From: Saprospiraceae bacterium
GTDB taxonomy: Bacteria; Bacteroidota; Bacteroidia; Chitinophagales; Saprospiraceae
DNA length: 9,373 bases
Direction: 5' to 3'
Assembly (NCBI GenBank): GCA_014379065.1
Contig: JACMMM010000531.1
Coordinates: 1-9,373 of the forward strand
Below, piece by piece: positions 1 through 7,549 of the stretch; the stretch's first letter is position 1; every line of letters starts with the position of its first letter. The notes below the pieces were generated by a model that was given only the letters and a program-made list of their open reading frames with translations, did no database searches and was not told the DNA's origin. The translations under genes were made by a program, and so were the position numbers.

Positions 1-3000
1 GATGCAAAGATCGGTCGGCTCCTCGCACAGGTCGTGGAGTTGCAGGCCATTATCCCACCAGTACATCTCGTTCCACAACTGTCCGTTATTTACTGTGAGC
101 CAGTTTTGATTAGAGCAGTCTGGCACTACATAGGTTCCTGTCGGCGCCTGGCCATCAATGATCTTGACGATCTGCTTGTATTTGTAGCCATTGGCGTTTT
201 GATCCCAGAAAGAGCAGTAATTCGTCGGCTGCGGATCCGTCGGGTTGATCCTGACAGAGGTCGGCGCCCAAGGAGCCAAGGTGCCACAAGCAGAAACCGT
301 CGGGCCAGGCAGATTTGCCGGGTTGTTCACCTGTGGGTTAGGATTCGGGTTCGGCACATAGATAAAGTCAAGATTCGGATTGAAAGTACACCAGTTGATG
401 ATGTCCCAGGTCCGTTCGATCTTAAAGCAGGCATCCGGAACGACCGTGAAAATTTCGTCGGTGAACGAAACTCCAAGAAGTTCGCAGTCCTCACCAAAGA
501 AGAAAGGCTCGCCGAAGTTACCCGTACCATCGCAGACCGTCACGATCGCGTCGTTGGGGAATTTGAGGAAGTAATCCTGAGTGTAGGTCACGATGACGCG
601 CTGGGTACATTGGCTGCTTAGTCCGTGACAGTCGAAGGCGCGGAAGGTCCGAACAATCGTTCCCTTGTTGCAAACCGTGTCGAAGTTGTTATAGGCCACC
701 GTGTGGGTCAGGCCTTTCACTCCTTGGTAGACCTTAGTCGCATCCAGGCAGCAATTGTCGGCTACTTGGGCGATTCCGTAAACCCAGAGGGTTGGATCGA
801 AGTTCTCGCAGGTCACTGCTACCTGAGCTGGGGCCAAGCAGGAGGGTTTGATCTTGTCCTGCACTTCCGCTTGCACCATACAATCATTGGTGTTCCCGTT
901 GCAATCGGTAGCCCGGAGGGTGATCATGACAATATTGCCTACATCGTTGCAAGTGAAGGTCACCGTGGATCCAGTATTTGAACCTCGTCCCGCCGTGATA
1001 TCCTTCAAACAGCATATATCATAAGAGCCGTCATCAAAAGTAGCCGCGTTTATCACAGCCTTTCCATCATCCCCAAGCGCTACGGTGGTAAACTGGTCGC
1101 AGACGGCCACAGGCGGCACAAGGTCTTGCACATTGAGTCTAAAAGTGCAAGACCTGCTATTTCCGCAATCGTCTTCGGCGATATAGGTCACGGTCTGGTT
1201 GCCAATGGGCAAGCAAGGGGTGTAGCCAAAATCTGCCAGTGTGTCTTTGTCCCACCAATTGTTGCCGGGGAAATCTTTAAGCGTTCCCCCAAAAGTGAAC
1301 ATCCCGGTTTGTAGCCCGGTATTTGGATCGAAGGTCACGACCATCCCACGGATGTTGTTCACGCGTGAGCATTCATCTTTAATGATGCGATTAGGCAAGT
1401 CAATCGTGCCACAGCAGGAGAATGGATCCACCGAAACTGTGGTGTTTGGCGGACAGGTCATTGCCGGGCCTTGCTTGTCTTCTACTTTGATGAGCTGCTC
1501 AAAGTGTATGACCCCTGGCGCACAGGCGTTGAGTATAGTCCACCTGCGAAAGATTTTGTAAGTACCGTCGCAAATAGGGATCAAATCATCTGTAAAAACC
1601 CAGTTGAAGTTGCAGCCGTCTGGTCTGCCGAACACCCAAGGATACCCTTGCAAGCCTTGGCTTTGAATCCAATCGGGTGTGGGATAAGCAGCCGTGCAGT
1701 TGAAGCCCGGGGCCTGGAAACCGTCGTAATTCGGCGGAAACTTCAGGTCGGCTAAAGTTGGGCGTGTGAGATGGATGGTTTGGATACAAGTGGAAGAGTT
1801 GCCGCTTGCGTCCACGGCTGTCCATTTGCGGGTGATGGTTTTGGTAAAACCCGAGGCGCAGTCTCTGAGTGTTTCAGTGTCAATATAAGTCTTGGTAACA
1901 GGCTGACAATCTGTTGCAGCAGGGAGCGCCGCAATGATTCCCAAGGTGTTGAACAGGTAATTGGGGCTAATGTCGGGCGTGTTGCAGGGGATGGAGAAAT
2001 TCGTGCAATTCATCACGGGCGGGAGCTTGTCCTCGATCTTTATATTTCCCCAACATTTGTTTCCACTCACGAGATGTGTCACGCGCACCTGATAGGTTTT
2101 GCCGATGTCGTTTGCATTCACAGTACCCGGTTCCCAAGGGCCGTTGCCGTAAGGAAGCGTCCGATCAATTTCCACGATATAATCATCAAAACATCCGTAG
2201 GTGCCTTCCAAAATATCGTCGGGCAAGATGTCTTCTGTGCAATCCGCGTCGAGCGATAAATACACCAGGTCATTACAAACCAGATTTGTTGGGGTGGCTA
2301 TGACATTGACATACACGGTTATACTCTGGATGCATCCCGGGTCGTTCGGCCCAAAAGCCTTGGGCACACCACCGTTCACGGTATAAACGATAATGTATTG
2401 GCCCACGCCTTGTCCGGGGTCGAACACGGTAGCTGGAACGCCATTGACGGTAAAGCCCTGACTTACAATGTTCGCGTCGCCGGGGTTGCCTGTCAGGGTC
2501 ACTGGATTGGAGAACAGGCAGAACGGGCCGTTCAGATCGGCGGTAATGGTTGGATTCGGGTATTGGCAGGAATTGCTGATCGTTACGATTTGCCCTAAAT
2601 TATTCTGCACCGTGATAGAATACCCAATAGCGTCTACGTGGATTCCGGTGAAATAATAATCGCCGCTGTTGATCGGGTTTTGGACAAATAGTGTGCCTAG
2701 GGGAACGGGTGTTGGCGCACTTGGCGGCGGAGGGCTGCTGGAAAGATAAAGCCCATTGACGGCGATTATCGTCCAGGTTTGTCCGGCCAGGCTTTCAATC
2801 TTGATTGTTTCTCCAAATTGCCCGTCAAAGAGTGTTGTGGCGTTGTTTTTGCAAACGCAAGGGTCAGAAATGAGGATTTTAGGTGTGCAACGCTGGAAAG
2901 GATTGACCGTCACTTGCGCTGCACAAGAGGAGGTATTACCGCATTGGTCCGTAGCCGTAAGCACAACGATTTGCGTGGTTCCTTGCTGCAAGCAGGTAAA

Positions 3001-6000
3001 TGTAAACGGCCCTGGAGGCGTCACTGTGATGTTGTTTGCGGGAGCACAGTTGTCGCTAACTGATTGAAGCAGTTGCGCTTGCGTGACCACTACGTTGCCA
3101 AAAATATCCAGATTTACGGTGATGTTATTGCAGACTATGGTCGGCCCGGCATTGTCCGACACTGTTATCGTTTGGGTGTACACCGCAGTATTGCCACAGG
3201 CGTCGGTAGTTGACCATGTGCGCTTAATGATTTGTGATTGTGCACAGGGGCCCGGTGTGCTGGTTTGATTAAAGGTCACCGGCAGACCATTGGGTGGCTG
3301 AACTGGGAATGTTTGGCCCTGGTTTACGGCATCAGGCGTAGCCGGATTGGCTGCAGAAGGCCCGTTCCAAACAAAGTTGGCGTACACCGTACCGTTCCCG
3401 GAAAGGCGCAAGGATTGTCCGAGGGGTTCGTTGCCCGTTTCAGACACGCCAATATCTGTGGAGTTCATCCCGTTGGCTGGTCCGCCAATGGCCGTCATCA
3501 CGCCTTCATAGCTGAGAAACTGGAGCACGGTGCCGCCTTTTACAAAAGCGATACCGTCTGAGGGACCGTTTTCAATGCCCGGGATAAAAAAGGCAATAGT
3601 ACCGTAACCATTGCTTTGGTTGGGAATAATGCCTGAAAGTGGCACATTCAGGTAAGTACCTCCCATATTGCCCGTGCTGCCGTTGTACAGGAACAACTCG
3701 TACCCGCTGCCCAGATTGGTGCCAGCACGTCCGGCAATTTCAATAAACTCGTTGGCATCTGTTCCCGTGTTGTCGTAGTGTATCTCATTGATCCAGACCG
3801 GACCGTTGATGATACCGGCAGGGTCGCAGGCATCGGTTCCCACTACAGCAGGTGGAGGAGGCACGGGTGTGTTGCATGAAATAGTCATGTCGGCTGGCTT
3901 GGGCGTCAGCACTGGCGGATCGGTGTCGGTGACGGTGATGACTTGGGTATGCGTTGTTTGGTTGTTGCAAGCATCCGACAGCGTCCATTTGCGGGTGATG
4001 ATGCGCGATCCTGCACAAGGGCCAGCCACTTCCGTTTGCGAAAAGGTCGCGGCATTTGAAGCTGGCAGCGGGTTGATGGTTTGACCAGCATTCAAAGTTC
4101 CTGGCGACTGAGCAATGGGCCCTACCCAGGTAAAATCAGCAGCCACTTGCCCGGTTCCGGTCAACTGCAAAGAAAGCCCTATCGCTTCGGTGCCCGCTTC
4201 AAAAACGCCCACATCCGTAGCGAACATGCCCATGGCTGGGCCGTCCATGGCTTGGAATGGCCCTTCGTAGCTGAGGAACTGTAATACCTGATTGGTTGAA
4301 ATACGATATAAAGCAATCCCGTCAGGTGTACCGTTTTGAATCCCATTCACTGGATAGGCCAGGGATATTGCTCCAAAGCCACTGCCTTCATTGTCAATGA
4401 CACCAACCAGCGCATCCGTATCATATACCACGCCGCCGTTTCCATTGTACAAAATGATCTGATAATCAGCAAGGTTAATGCCTGCCGTGCCGGCTACTTC
4501 TACAAATTCGCCTACGTCTCCCCCAATATTATCGTAGTGAAACTCATTGATAAAAATAACCGGGGGCACCATACCGCCGCCGCAGTTGTCCGTACCGGTA
4601 AGGGTCGGCGCAATGGGCAGAGGGGCTGTACAGGAGATGGTGATGTTGCCTGGTAGCGGAGGATTCGGGTTAAAGGTCGGCGGCGTGATATCTTTGGCAT
4701 AAGTGTAGGTAAGCGCACAGGTAGCAAAATTCTCGCCGGCATCCCGTATGCCATTGGCTGGCGGTAGGTCGTCAAAAATCGTATAGGTTCTGGTAACGGA
4801 GGTAGAATTGCAATTGTCTATAGGACTTGTTACGGATGTGAAAGTCAATGTTCCGCAGATTGTTCCCGTCACATTTCCACCCAAAGCCTGGAATCCTGCC
4901 AATGTTGTTACGGGCGCAGGCAATGGATTCGTGCAACTGAAAACCCCGTTTGGCTGTGGCGGGCAAGTCACATTCAAGGTGCAAATCTGAGCAGAGCAAC
5001 TAGGAATGTTCGGGCCATTGTTCACGGTTAACTTACAAATCGTATCTGCGCTGAATTTGGCGGTGACTACGCTTGGCGTTCCATCTGCCTTCAAACGTAC
5101 ACCCGCAAAAACAGTTGGGCTGGTAAAGGGCGCTGCAATAGAAAGCGGTCCACCACCTGCCAACACATCTCCCGTGAGGGCAAGGTTGCCGGTAGCTGGG
5201 GCACTGGTATAGGTCACCGAGATATCAGCCGTAAAATAATCGTCTGCGGCATTTGGGATGGTCCCGTTGTTGTTGCAGGAACTTACATTCGAAAAAGTGA
5301 TGGAACTAATGCTACAGGCCGCAGAGCAACTGGCCACATTCGGGCCATTGTTTTCCGTAAACGCACAGCTATTGGCACCAAACGTCGCAGTGACCGAACT
5401 TGCCGTCCCATCTGCCTTCAAGCGGATACCGGTGAAAACAGTGGAAGTAGCGTTAAAAGGCGCAGCCACCGAAAGCGCCCCGCCGCCCGCGAGCACATCG
5501 CCGCTGAGCGTGAGGTTACCGCTGGTGGGAGGATTCGTATAGTTCACCGTGATATCGGCCGTAAAATAATCGTCCGAAGCATCTCCATTAGTACCATTGT
5601 TATTGCAGGAACTTACATTCGCAAAAGTGATGGAACTGAAGGTCGTCTGAATCGTAGAACCATTGATAATCAAGTCATTGTCCAAAGCCACCACGGAGGT
5701 GCCAATGCGCATGGTGCCAGCAGTGCCGGGACTTCCGCTCACTGCGTTCCCGTAACCATAAAGTCGGAAAGTAATGGTACCCATATTGCCGTTGATGTTC
5801 ACATTGAAAGTGTTCAACACCGAGGCTGCAGTCACATTTGCCGTGCCAAGATCGGCTGTAAAGCCATCAATGCTGCTTCTAAGGGTCGCGGTGTTCGGAC
5901 CCGTATTGGAGCTCCGCAACACAATCTGAACGGTCGTAATATCCGCCCTGTAGCAATTTTGAATCGGGAGCGTGAATTCGTAATATTCATTGTTGGCGAT

Positions 6001-6249
6001 GGCATCGGCAAGTGTGGTAGGGACGCCATTGGTATTAAACCAGCCATTCGAGCTGATGGAGCCACCTGCTGCTGCGGCGGCTACACCTGCACCGCGCTGC
6101 AAAATGCCCGCGTTTATCCCTGCGCCCACGGTGGTAGCAAGGCTGGACACTTGGTTGCCGGGCTGTGGGCTGAGTTCCCAGGCTTCTATTTGTGCAAAGG
6201 CGGATTGGGCGGCAAAAAGCGCCCATGCGAGGAGTAAACCTTTTTTCAT
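1..6249 (-). CDS. Giant secreted modular protein with HYR-like and lamin-tail domains (3' part outside window)
   Basis: An uninterrupted minus-strand frame of 2083 codons starts with ATG at 6247-6249 and is still open at base 1, so the C-terminus is missing. It opens with a clear signal peptide (MKKGLLLAWALFAAQSAFA, cut before Q20). Residues about 21-200 form a beta-rich domain. Two tandem 110-residue repeats follow (204-313, 314-423). Lamin-tail-like domains (INEFHYDN and INEIHYDN starts, then FLSYEG) lie at about 564-727 and 818-984. Cysteine-rich HYR-like segments, marked by DACGN-type motifs and D-x-x-PP junctions, occur near residues 520, 777, 1032, 1407, 1591, 1709 and 1798. A segment at about 1330-1410 (DCTEDILPDDILEG, then GNKCWG, then EDKLPP) resembles one I associate with Saprospiraceae surface proteins. 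Inference: an exported adhesin or matrix protein, perhaps a type IX substrate; the sorting tail would lie beyond the window. No enzymatic motif is visible. Plus-strand frames here lack protein-like character. Confidence 0.93.
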   Translation of the reverse strand, partial: MKKGLLLAWALFAAQSAFAQIEAWELSPQPGNQVSSLATTVGAGINAGILQRGAGVAAAAAGGSISSNGWFNTNGVPTTLADAIANNEYYEFTLPIQNCYRADITTVQIVLRSSNTGPNTATLRSSIDGFTADLGTANVTAASVLNTFNVNINGNMGTITFRLYGYGNAVSGSPGTAGTMRIGTSVVALDNDLIINGSTIQTTFSSITFANVSSCNNNGTNGDASDDYFTADITVNYTNPPTSGNLTLSGDVLAGGGALSVAAPFNATSTVFTGIRLKADGTASSVTATFGANSCAFTENNGPNVASCSAACSISSITFSNVSSCNNNGTIPNAADDYFTADISVTYTSAPATGNLALTGDVLAGGGPLSIAAPFTSPTVFAGVRLKADGTPSVVTAKFSADTICKLTVNNGPNIPSCSAQICTLNVTCPPQPNGVFSCTNPLPAPVTTLAGFQALGGNVTGTICGTLTFTSVTSPIDNCNSTSVTRTYTIFDDLPPANGIRDAGENFATCALTYTYAKDITPPTFNPNPPLPGNITISCTAPLPIAPTLTGTDNCGGGMVPPVIFINEFHYDNIGGDVGEFVEVAGTAGINLADYQIILYNGNGGVVYDTDALVGVIDNEGSGFGAISLAYPVNGIQNGTPDGIALYRISTNQVLQFLSYEGPFQAMDGPAMGMFATDVGVFEAGTEAIGLSLQLTGTGQVAADFTWVGPIAQSPGTLNAGQTINPLPASNAATFSQTEVAGPCAGSRIITRKWTLSDACNNQTTHTQVITVTDTDPPVLTPKPADMTISCNTPVPPPPAVVGTDACDPAGIINGPVWINEIHYDNTGTDANEFIEIAGRAGTNLGSGYELFLYNGSTGNMGGTYLNVPLSGIIPNQSNGYGTIAFFIPGIENGPSDGIAFVKGGTVLQFLSYEGVMTAIGGPANGMNSTDIGVSETGNEPLGQSLRLSGNGTVYANFVWNGPSAANPATPDAVNQGQTFPVQPPNGLPVTFNQTSTPGPCAQSQIIKRTWSTTDACGNTAVYTQTITVSDNAGPTIVCNNITVNLDIFGNVVVTQAQLLQSVSDNCAPANNITVTPPGPFTFTCLQQGTTQIVVLTATDQCGNTSSCAAQVTVNPFQRCTPKILISDPCVCKNNATTLFDGQFGETIKIESLAGQTWTIIAVNGLYLSSSPPPPSAPTPVPLGTLFVQNPINSGDYYFTGIHVDAIGYSITVQNNLGQIVTISNSCQYPNPTITADLNGPFCLFSNPVTLTGNPGDANIVSQGFTVNGVPATVFDPGQGVGQYIIVYTVNGGVPKAFGPNDPGCIQSITVYVNVIATPTNLVCNDLVYLSLDADCTEDILPDDILEGTYGCFDDYIVEIDRTLPYGNGPWEPGTVNANDIGKTYQVRVTHLVSGNKCWGNIKIEDKLPPVMNCTNFSIPCNTPDISPNYLFNTLGIIAALPAATDCQPVTKTYIDTETLRDCASGFTKTITRKWTAVDASGNSSTCIQTIHLTRPTLADLKFPPNYDGFQAPGFNCTAAYPTPDWIQSQGLQGYPWVFGRPDGCNFNWVFTDDLIPICDGTYKIFRRWTILNACAPGVIHFEQLIKVEDKQGPAMTCPPNTTVSVDPFSCCGTIDLPNRIIKDECSRVNNIRGMVVTFDPNTGLQTGMFTFGGTLKDFPGNNWWDKDTLADFGYTPCLPIGNQTVTYIAEDDCGNSRSCTFRLNVQDLVPPVAVCDQFTTVALGDDGKAVINAATFDDGSYDICCLKDITAGRGSNTGSTVTFTCNDVGNIVMITLRATDCNGNTNDCMVQAEVQDKIKPSCLAPAQVAVTCENFDPTLWVYGIAQVADNCCLDATKVYQGVKGLTHTVAYNNFDTVCNKGTIVRTFRAFDCHGLSSQCTQRVIVTYTQDYFLKFPNDAIVTVCDGTGNFGEPFFFGEDCELLGVSFTDEIFTVVPDACFKIERTWDIINWCTFNPNLDFIYVPNPNPNPQVNNPANLPGPTVSACGTLAPWAPTSVRINPTDPQPTNYCSFWDQNANGYKYKQIVKIIDGQAPTGTYVVPDCSNQNWLTVNNGQLWNEMYWWDNGLQLHDLCEEPTDLCI
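3145..4560 (-). repeat. Duplicated lamin-tail plus HYR-like unit (period 762 bp, 254 residues)
   Basis: Residues 564-817 and 818 to about 1035 are diverged copies of one unit. Each begins with an INE[FI]HYDN lamin-tail start, continues with E-F-[VI]-E-[VI]-A-G, LYNG, GI-[QE]-NG, DGIA, LQFLSYEG and GQ[ST], and then passes into TF-[SN]-QT, GPCA-x-S-x-II, R-x-W and DAC-[GN]-N. In both copies the lamin-tail part follows directly on a T-D-[NA]-C tetrad, as if inserted inside a HYR-like module. Lamin-tail domains in secreted bacterial proteins are a known family feature; the exact ligand is unknown. Confidence 0.85.
4981..5640 (-). repeat. Tandem duplication of a 110-residue unit in the giant protein
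   Basis: Two adjacent coding units of exactly 330 bp (5311-5640 and 4981-5310) encode residues 204-313 and 314-423. Both start SSITF-[AS]-NVSSCNNNGT, continue through DDYFTADI, GDVLAGGG and RLKADGT, and end in NNGPN then SC[S]A. There is no spacer between them. Similarity is also high at DNA level: the block with gtaaaataatcgtc and the block with ttgcaggaacttacattcg occur in both. This points to a fairly recent in-frame duplication, or to homogenisation of a beta-sandwich module. Confidence 0.92.
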
Positions 6250-6308
6250 GAGAATATGATTACAAGGATAAAAAGCGAACTTCAAGGGTGTCTATAACAC
6301 CTTCTTTT

Positions 6309-6343
6309 TAAACCTCGTAGGTTTAAAAAACCTACGAGGTTTA
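6309..6343. repeat. Nested inverted repeat, 13-bp perfect arms
   Basis: The arm taaacctcgtagg (6309-6321) and its exact reverse complement (6331-6343) flank a 9-nt tttaaaaaa loop. Each arm plus adjoining loop bases is itself almost palindromic (AAACCT-cgt-AGGTTT), so the element is a palindrome made of two smaller ones. It lies about 60 bp upstream of the giant gene's start codon. No U-tract follows in either direction, so a standard intrinsic terminator is unlikely. It may be a dispersed palindromic repeat or a leader structure. Confidence 0.85.
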
Positions 6344-6363
6344 GGGGTCAAATACGACAAAAA

Positions 6364-6379
6364 CCTGCCCTAGGGCAGG
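6364..6379. repeat. Perfect 16-bp palindrome without loop
   Basis: cctgccctagggcagg is identical to its own reverse complement. It lies 20 bp from the nested inverted repeat, in the spacer before the giant gene. The absence of a loop fits a dimeric protein-binding site better than an RNA hairpin, but no regulator gene is nearby to support an operator call. Confidence 0.5.
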
Positions 6380-6565
6380 AACAATCAAACCAGCAATTGG
6401 GAAATGACCCTTGTGGAAAACGGGCTAACTATTCCGTAGGCAAAAATTGAACCAATAAAAATGCTTATATGAAAGCCAAGGGTCCAACCATTAGGAAAGT
6501 CAGCGGCGAGAAGCCAAAGTAGTCACGAGATTACAGGAAAACAAAAGGATTAAAAAAAACCTGTG

Positions 6566-6600
6566 CAAAAGTAAATAAGAGCTGACTCAAATAGGACAAA
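6566..6600 (-). promoter_or_regulatory. Candidate Bacteroidota promoter for the giant gene
   Basis: On the minus strand, TACTTTTG (6566-6573) matches the Bacteroidota -7 consensus TAnnTTTG exactly. A TTTG (6597-6600) lies upstream with 23 nt between its TTG and the -7 box, at the upper limit of the usual 17-23. Transcription from here would give a leader of roughly 310 nt containing both palindromes. This is pattern matching only. Confidence 0.35.
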
Positions 6601-6704
6601 CCAGCAGTTTTTTTCCCAAAACTTAATCTCACGAGAATATAAGGCAATGATAAATTGGGTCACACTACATATTTCTGTGCCATTCTGTTCAATATCCCAA
6701 TTTC

Positions 6705-7469
6705 TTAATATCTCAACCTCAGCACCCACACATTCCCCGTCCGCCCACACTCGTCCACCGCTTGCGCCGGGTCGAACTCCAGCGCGATGTTGGGCGAAAA
6801 CTTGCTTCGGTCTTTCAGGGTGATCTCTACCCTACCCTCCAGAACCTGGCCCGGCAAAAGCACTCCATCCAGTGTTTCGCGGCCTTTTTGGATGCTCGTG
6901 TTCCCGGCGGGGATGGCGCCTCGGGTGAGCTTGGCACCGCTTACAAAGTACAGGTTTACAATGGGTTCGGCGTTTTTGGAAAAAAAATGAGCGGGAGCGC
7001 TGCCGATGTTTTTCAGGTAATACCGAAGCCGCATCGTGCGCTCGCCCCACTCCTCCACAAAAGCCGTGTCGAACACCATTTCAGCGCAGCCGCCTGTTCC
7101 AGGCGTGAGTACAACTTCGCGGGAATGGAGGCGCACATTCAGCCAAATAGGCTCGGAAATCTCGCCCGGCTTGAGTTTTGGGCAATTGCCCCGAGCCGCC
7201 TCCGCGATGTCGGACTCGTGGCCGCGCAACAGGCCGGGCAGACCGATCGTGTCGAACTCTACCACCATTTCGGCGACGTTTTTTTTGGTGCCAAGGGTTT
7301 GGCGGCCTGTGTTGGCCATGCGACAGCGGAGGGCTAGGGTTTGGGGTTTTTGCTGTAGGATTTGAACGTCGAAAAGGGCTAGGCGCGAGCCCGTGTAGGA
7401 AGCTTGTGCAATGTTTTTTGAGGAGATAAAAAGCAAAAGGAGGGTGATAAAGTACAATTGAAATTTCAT
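6705..7469 (-). CDS. Small secreted protein with two similar beta-sandwich-like halves
   Basis: The gene encodes 254 residues, ATG at 7467-7469 to TAA at 6705-6707. Residues 1-22 form a hydrophobic signal peptide (KFQLYFITLLLLFISS, likely cut near AQA). The mature part looks like two related halves. One runs about 27-115 (LFDVQI, then LALRCRMANTG). The other runs about 130-254 (MVFDTAF, then MRLRYYLKNIGSAPAHFF). Each half later carries a P-G-x motif and alternating strands ending in charged beta segments. The F-D, L-R and N-x-G spacing is similar in both, as in CARDB or DUF11-like folds, but I cannot assign a family. There are four cysteines (49, 96, 128, 241) and no catalytic motif. A 191-codon plus frame overlaps it but has no signal or domain pattern. 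It is probably periplasmic or cell-surface; function unknown. Confidence 0.8.
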   Translation of the reverse strand: MKFQLYFITLLLLFISSKNIAQASYTGSRLALFDVQILQQKPQTLALRCRMANTGRQTLGTKKNVAEMVVEFDTIGLPGLLRGHESDIAEAARGNCPKLKPGEISEPIWLNVRLHSREVVLTPGTGGCAEMVFDTAFVEEWGERTMRLRYYLKNIGSAPAHFFSKNAEPIVNLYFVSGAKLTRGAIPAGNTSIQKGRETLDGVLLPGQVLEGRVEITLKDRSKFSPNIALEFDPAQAVDECGRTGNVWVLRLRY

Positions 7470-7485
7470 CGCATAGTTGAGATTT

Positions 7486-7547
7486 TTTTGATTGACGAAT
7501 GACGATTATCCCGAGTGTTCGGGATAATCGTCATTCGTCAATCAAAA
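7486..7547. repeat. Perfect 29-bp inverted repeat with 4-nt loop between two genes
   Basis: The left arm 7486-7514 and right arm 7519-7547 are exact reverse complements; the loop is gtgt. The element begins 2 nt past the stop codon of the epimerase-like gene and ends 17 nt before the start codon of the secreted-protein gene, so it fills almost the whole spacer. The arm reads as heptamer-like units (attgacg, aatgacg, attatcc). In the direction of transcription the stem is followed by A residues rather than U, so it does not fit a classic intrinsic terminator, although a strong RNA hairpin here could still end transcription or protect the upstream mRNA end. Confidence 0.93.
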
Positions 7548-7549
7548 CA

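Larger units (their letters stand above)
6250..6704. other. 455-bp spacer upstream of the giant gene: no gene, several palindromes
   Basis: No convincing coding sequence lies here. The only notable minus frame is 66 codons (6550-6750); it overlaps the end of the secreted-protein gene and has no recognisable features. The stretch holds a nested inverted repeat at 6309-6343, a 16-bp palindrome at 6364-6379, a small 5-bp hairpin at 6287-6301 and one promoter-like site at 6566-6600. It probably contains the promoter and a long leader for the giant gene. No strong Shine-Dalgarno sequence precedes that gene's ATG, which is usual in Bacteroidota. Confidence 0.7.

Noticed and set aside
34..621. Plus-strand open frame of 195 codons, and other plus-strand frames up to 6259
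   Set aside because: They lie opposite the continuous 2083-codon minus frame, which has a signal peptide and repeated domains. The plus frames show no domain pattern and many are short and mutually overlapping.
4981..5640. CRISPR-like repetition
   Set aside because: The repeats are 330 bp, adjacent, in frame and without spacers; they are protein modules.
6263..6270. TATCCTTG as a -7 promoter box directly before the giant gene
   Set aside because: It misses the consensus at one base, the nearest upstream TTG is only 12 nt away, and transcription would begin almost at the start codon.
6550..6750. Minus-strand frame of 66 codons after the secreted-protein gene
   Set aside because: It overlaps the end of that gene in another frame, and its translation shows no recognisable motif or convincing start context.
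6762..7337. Plus-strand frame of 191 codons opposite the small secreted-protein gene
   Set aside because: The minus frame has a signal peptide and an internal repeat and is collinear with its neighbours. The plus frame has neither and is a shadow in GC-richer DNA.
7486..7547. Terminal inverted repeats of an insertion sequence or MITE
   Set aside because: There is no transposase and no internal segment beyond 4 nt, and I see no target-site duplication, so I keep it as an unexplained inverted repeat.
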